In this document: piece by piece, positions 60,226 to 64,000 of the stretch
How the letters are laid out: each line of letters starts with the position of its first letter
Position numbering within the stretch: the first letter of the stretch is position 1
Assembly: GCF_003945595.2 (NCBI RefSeq)
Contig: NW_024104361.1
Location: 434,001 to 498,000, forward strand
Source: Pipra filicauda
Taxonomy: Eukaryota; Chordata; Aves; Passeriformes; Pipridae
Length of the DNA: 64,000 bases
Direction: 5' to 3'
Position numbers and translations under genes: made by a program
Notes under the pieces: generated by a model
What the model was told of the DNA's origin: nothing
What the model saw: the letters and a program-made list of their open reading frames with translations, nothing else
Database searches by the model: none

Positions 60226-63200
60226 CAAAATCCAAACACGTGATCAAACTGCTCATTTGCAACGCTCCCATTTCTTCAGTGCAGCCAACACTATAGAAAT
60301 GAAGACCCTACACTTTCTCAAACCTTGGAACCTCAATATAAAACAAGGTACTAGCTTGGTTTTATGCTGGAGGACATCCAAAGTCATCCTTAGCAAAGGT
60401 TCCTTTTCCTCAAGAAACAAGAAGACTCTGTCAGTCCCCCACAAAAATGAAAGCCAGTAGTGAAGACAAAGTAAGTCCAGGGTCATGCCTCTTTATTCTG
60501 CACAATTTACCTTGCACCCTTTACATCCCATTCAAACCCTCCCAGATCAACAGGCTATCTGCAATTCCCTCCAGAATGGCAAACACTTCAAACTCCAAGA
60601 ATTCTTGGTTGCACCTCTGGAAGAGAAATGATCTTAAAATTCCTGCTGAATAGGAAAATCATGTGCCACCCAGTTCTAATTATAGTTGTGCTTATTGTTT
60701 GTGTGCTGCAAACCCAGTTGTACAACCAATCAATCGATCAGCCAGCAAACAAATATTTAACTCTCCTCTCTTTGCATTACAGCTACTTCTCACTGCCAGG
60801 GAATTTAGCCCCTAAATCCAGGATAACCTGGAGAAGGAGGCAAGGCTTTTCTGGGCAGAGCACAGCATCCCACCTCCAGTTCCCCGCACCTGTCAGTCTG
60901 TGAAGTCAGATCCCTGTGAAACAGCACTCTGGGATCAACCCCCCTCTGCTCCCAGAGGAGCAAAATTAAGGACAGATTTGATGGGTAAAGGAGGAAAAGG
61001 GAAACACAGCAGGAACATTCTCAACTTTTCTTCAAAAAACTTCATTAGGATACGGATAGGGCAGCTCAGAACTTTAAAGTGTGAGCTGCACTGTAACAGA
61101 GGAAAATTCCATCCTAAACAAAGCCTCATAATTGAGATACCAAATTCTAAGAGCTCTTTTTCCCATTCCCTTACCCCTCCATCAGGCAAGTAATCACCAT
61201 CCCACCTTCAGAGCACCTCCAGCTCGTTACAGGAAAAAAAAACGATTACAAATGTCTAAAACAGATCAAAATAACAAATTAAATAGAAGATAATAAGAAA
61301 TAGAGCCTGAAATAAGAAGTGAGACTTCACAGTTGGTTTGTCCCAATTTTTCTCGCAAGTTTTACCCCAAGGGAATCCTAAGTTTAGGAGTGTGGTATTA
61401 AAACTTCACCACTTCCACCATCACAAGAGAAGTTTGTGTGAGCTGCCTTCCACTGATTTCTTCAGCACCAATTAATTGTATTTATTTCTTTTATCCTACT
61501 TTCCCCCCTTCTTCCTTTCCTGCACCAACAGAAAATGAGCAGACTGGCTGGACAGCACAAGGTAAAGCTCCACAGCTGGAGCATCTGGACCAGGGCCACC
61601 ACTCAGCAGAGCACCAGAACTCCCATTTTCCAGGGTGATCCCAGGGAAGCTGCTGTTGTCCCATCTGTAGGTGAAGCCAGACCAAGGCAAGCCCCAGGGG
61701 CAGCAATACTCAGCTCCACTCCATACCCTCTTTCACGGAAGCAACAGTGGAACTGCTCTGGGTCTTGGCATTCCCAAAACCCTCCAGTGTCAGAATCACT
61801 GGCAAATCATCGAGAAGCAGAGGGTCCTGCTCAGACAGGCTCTGTAGAGCACCACATCTGCCAGAAACCCCTCTCAGGGTGGCTCACAAGGAAAAACACC
61901 TTCCCATCTGTCCCTGGGGTCGTGCTGAGGATGCTGTTCAAGCCTCCTCCAGCCCAAGCACCGTCCTGGCTCCAGCAAGGGCTGAGGAAACAGGGACAAA
62001 TTATCCTTCTGCAGTGCAAAGTTATAGGCTCCATTTGTTTCCTCTCAGGAATCAGACAGGGCAGTTAAGTGTCTTGATTCCACCAGATAATCAGAATTTA
62101 TCTCGTCTCCTTTTGCCTCCTTTCTCTCAATCACAGCTACTTCTCCCTCTTTCTCACACATACACAGATTTTCTTCTTTCTCCAAGTCTTGAACTTTGAT
62201 TGACCTCAGGAGCTTTTTTTTTTTCCTTGCTGTTTTTGCCTCCTGTTTTGTTCCTGCTTGGATTTTGTTATATTTCTTTTAGTGTGGCTGCTTCATGGGG
62301 TCTACTTTTCCATCCTATAGAGGGACTCTTGTCTCAGTATCCTGCTTGCAGCTGTAAACCTCTATATTTTTCTTGCCCTTCCAGTTTGCCACAGAGGAAA
62401 GCAGGAAAAGGGGTTATGCCCGCCCCAATTCCTCTCCATTGGTTTTGCTTTCAAGAGGGGGATGAGAGAAGAGAAAAAACAAACTCACTCTCTGGAGGAT
62501 CCTAGAGCTCCCTGAGGGCTGTGGAAGCACTGACTCTCAGGGTCAGGGAGGGAGTCTGAGGATGAAGAAGCTGCCCAAGCAAGATGCTGACACAGTCCAG
62601 ACAGGAATGGGATGGGGTGGGATGGAGGGCACTGGGATCCAACAGAAGGGGCAGGTTTCTAATTAGTTGCTTAATAAGCTTCTCTGTTAAAAGGTCTGAT
62701 TCGTACCCAAGTGGAGTTAATAGGAATGTCTCTGCTGACTGCACTGGTTTTTGGGCTCAAGACTTCAGGCATCAGCTACACTTTCATATAAAAAGCATTT
62801 TAATCCTTGTTTTTAACAACGAGTTAAAAACCGTTTCTCCTTGGCTCCCCGAGCTCTGGGTCGTATCTGCAGGCACAGTCACCACAGAGCTTATTGGCTG
62901 CCACCAGAGCTGCCAGCCAGCACCATGAGCACTCAGCTCAGGGACCAGGGGCTTTGTAGGATTTTTCCCTGGATTTTCTAAGGAGCAGCAGCAAACGGAT
63001 CAGAGGCCCCAGACACGCTGGGGAGGGAAGCAGGAAGGAGACAGCCCTAATACCAAGAGCAGTGTTTGTGGTCCTCCATCAAAGTCAAGAGCTGGCACAG
63101 GGGGCCCTCAGCAGCCCTTCAGCAGAAATGTTGTTAAAAATCATCTTAGCAACCGCACCCTGCAGCAAGGGGTCCCCTGACACAAAGGCCACCGCCACAC

Positions 63201-63457
63201 TTTTGCTCCAAAGTAGCTATCAGAGCATTTCCTTGGTTCCCCCTCCTTCCTTGGAAAGCAGATGGGACAACCTGGTCCTGCCTTCCTGCCCCAGTCACCC
63301 CAGCACAGGCATCTCCAGTTAGCCCAGTTCATCACAGCAGCCTGGCCTCTGATGTGCTTGGTGGCAGGATTTGATCTTGAAATTCCAACCCTGTTCTTCT
63401 CATTTGTCACCTGCTCCCTTTTTTTACCTCTAATTCATTTTCTCTTTCAACTTTCAG

Positions 63458-63489
63458 GAAAAAAAGAAAAGAAAAAGAAAAAAAAAAAA
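63458..63489 (+). repeat. A-rich (AAAAG) tract
   Basis: GAAAAAAAGAAAAGAAAAAG followed by a run of A. Confidence 0.85.
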
Positions 63490-64000
63490 CTAAGAGGGGG
63501 AAAAGAAAGCCCTTTCCCAAAGACTTTGAAAAGAAGAAATGTCAATATTTCTGTGCTGCTGAGCAATCTCCAAGCAATGGCAGGGAGAGGAAAGGACAGT
63601 GACTTCCTAGCAAAGAAAGTAAAGCAAAATCTAGTTTCAAGCGGGAGGTCACAGCAAGTAGAAGCTTCTTCCATGTTTGGGATTACTTTCCTGGAAAGGA
63701 CAAATCCAGAGCTGGGGACAGAGCGTGCACAGGAGACCTCACTTGATGTGCAGGGGGCAATGCCAGCGGGGGGGCTGGGAGGGCAACCAAAGCACACCTG
63801 GGATCAGGAAATCTCTTGCAGGCACCAAGGTGTCTCCATCTCCATTCCTGCACTCCTTGGGTGAACAGTAATAGCAGAACTCCTGCCACACAGCCGTGCT
63901 GAGTTTAAACCCTGGTCAACACCACTCAGCTACGCTCAGGGTTACCTAAAAGCACATCACAGGTACACAGGCATCCCACTCATCCACCTCCAGGCCTGTC

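Larger units (their letters stand above)
58342..64000. other. CDH23: CDH23 intron before the EC1 exon (partial)
   Basis: Contains a two-copy 47-bp tandem repeat, an old CR1 with reverse-transcriptase remnants, a possible CR1 3' piece and a purine-rich A tract (63458-63489). The signal-peptide and first EC1-strand exon expected upstream was not found, so the intron is longer than 5.6 kb. Long frames such as 63262-63864 (plus) run through the A tract and are not considered genes. Confidence 0.8.

Noticed and set aside
63262..63864. 200-codon open frame, plus strand
   Set aside because: Passes through an A-rich tract giving a lysine run; no domain; chance.
58342..64000. Search for the CDH23 signal-peptide or first EC1-strand exon
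   Set aside because: No minus-strand segment with the expected PFF...SEDTPVG-type sequence ending in a phase-1 donor was found.

Overview
The window looks like nuclear DNA from a bird, probably a songbird. Three things point that way: many short 5'-truncated CR1 LINE copies in both orientations, one or two LTR-type repeats of an avian kind, and a vertebrate cadherin gene broken into small exons by long introns. It is not prokaryotic. I see no operon, CRISPR array, rRNA or tRNA.

One gene accounts for all the coding sequence I can support. It lies on the minus strand and matches the N-terminal part of cadherin-23 (CDH23), the upper half of the hair-cell tip link. Six exons, in transcript order, are 58199-58341, 54898-54945, 54585-54677, 18597-18791, 14549-14677 and 7069-7147. 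Each has AG/GT splice borders, the phases join without a break, and together they give 687 nt: most of extracellular cadherin repeat EC1, all of EC2 and the start of EC3. The start codon, signal peptide and first strand of EC1 must lie beyond position 64000. The rest of EC3 and the remainder of the protein must lie before position 1. Introns range from 220 bp to 35.8 kb; the largest separates the EC1/EC2 linker exon from the main EC2 exon.

The other 98.9% is intronic. It holds about 24 CR1 fragments, including an old CR1 with recognisable reverse-transcriptase remnants (59183-59460). It also holds an LTR-like element only about 100 bp from an exon acceptor (7249-7808), a second LTR-type repeat (23703-24227), simple repeats, G-runs, and several AT-rich stretches with homeodomain-type motifs that resemble conserved intronic enhancers. 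That last reading is by appearance only, since I could not align to other genomes.

I found no convincing new biological system. The points most worth checking are the LTR beside the EC3 exon, the enhancer-like blocks in the 35.8 kb intron, and the exact avian changes in the EC1-EC2 region that binds protocadherin-15.
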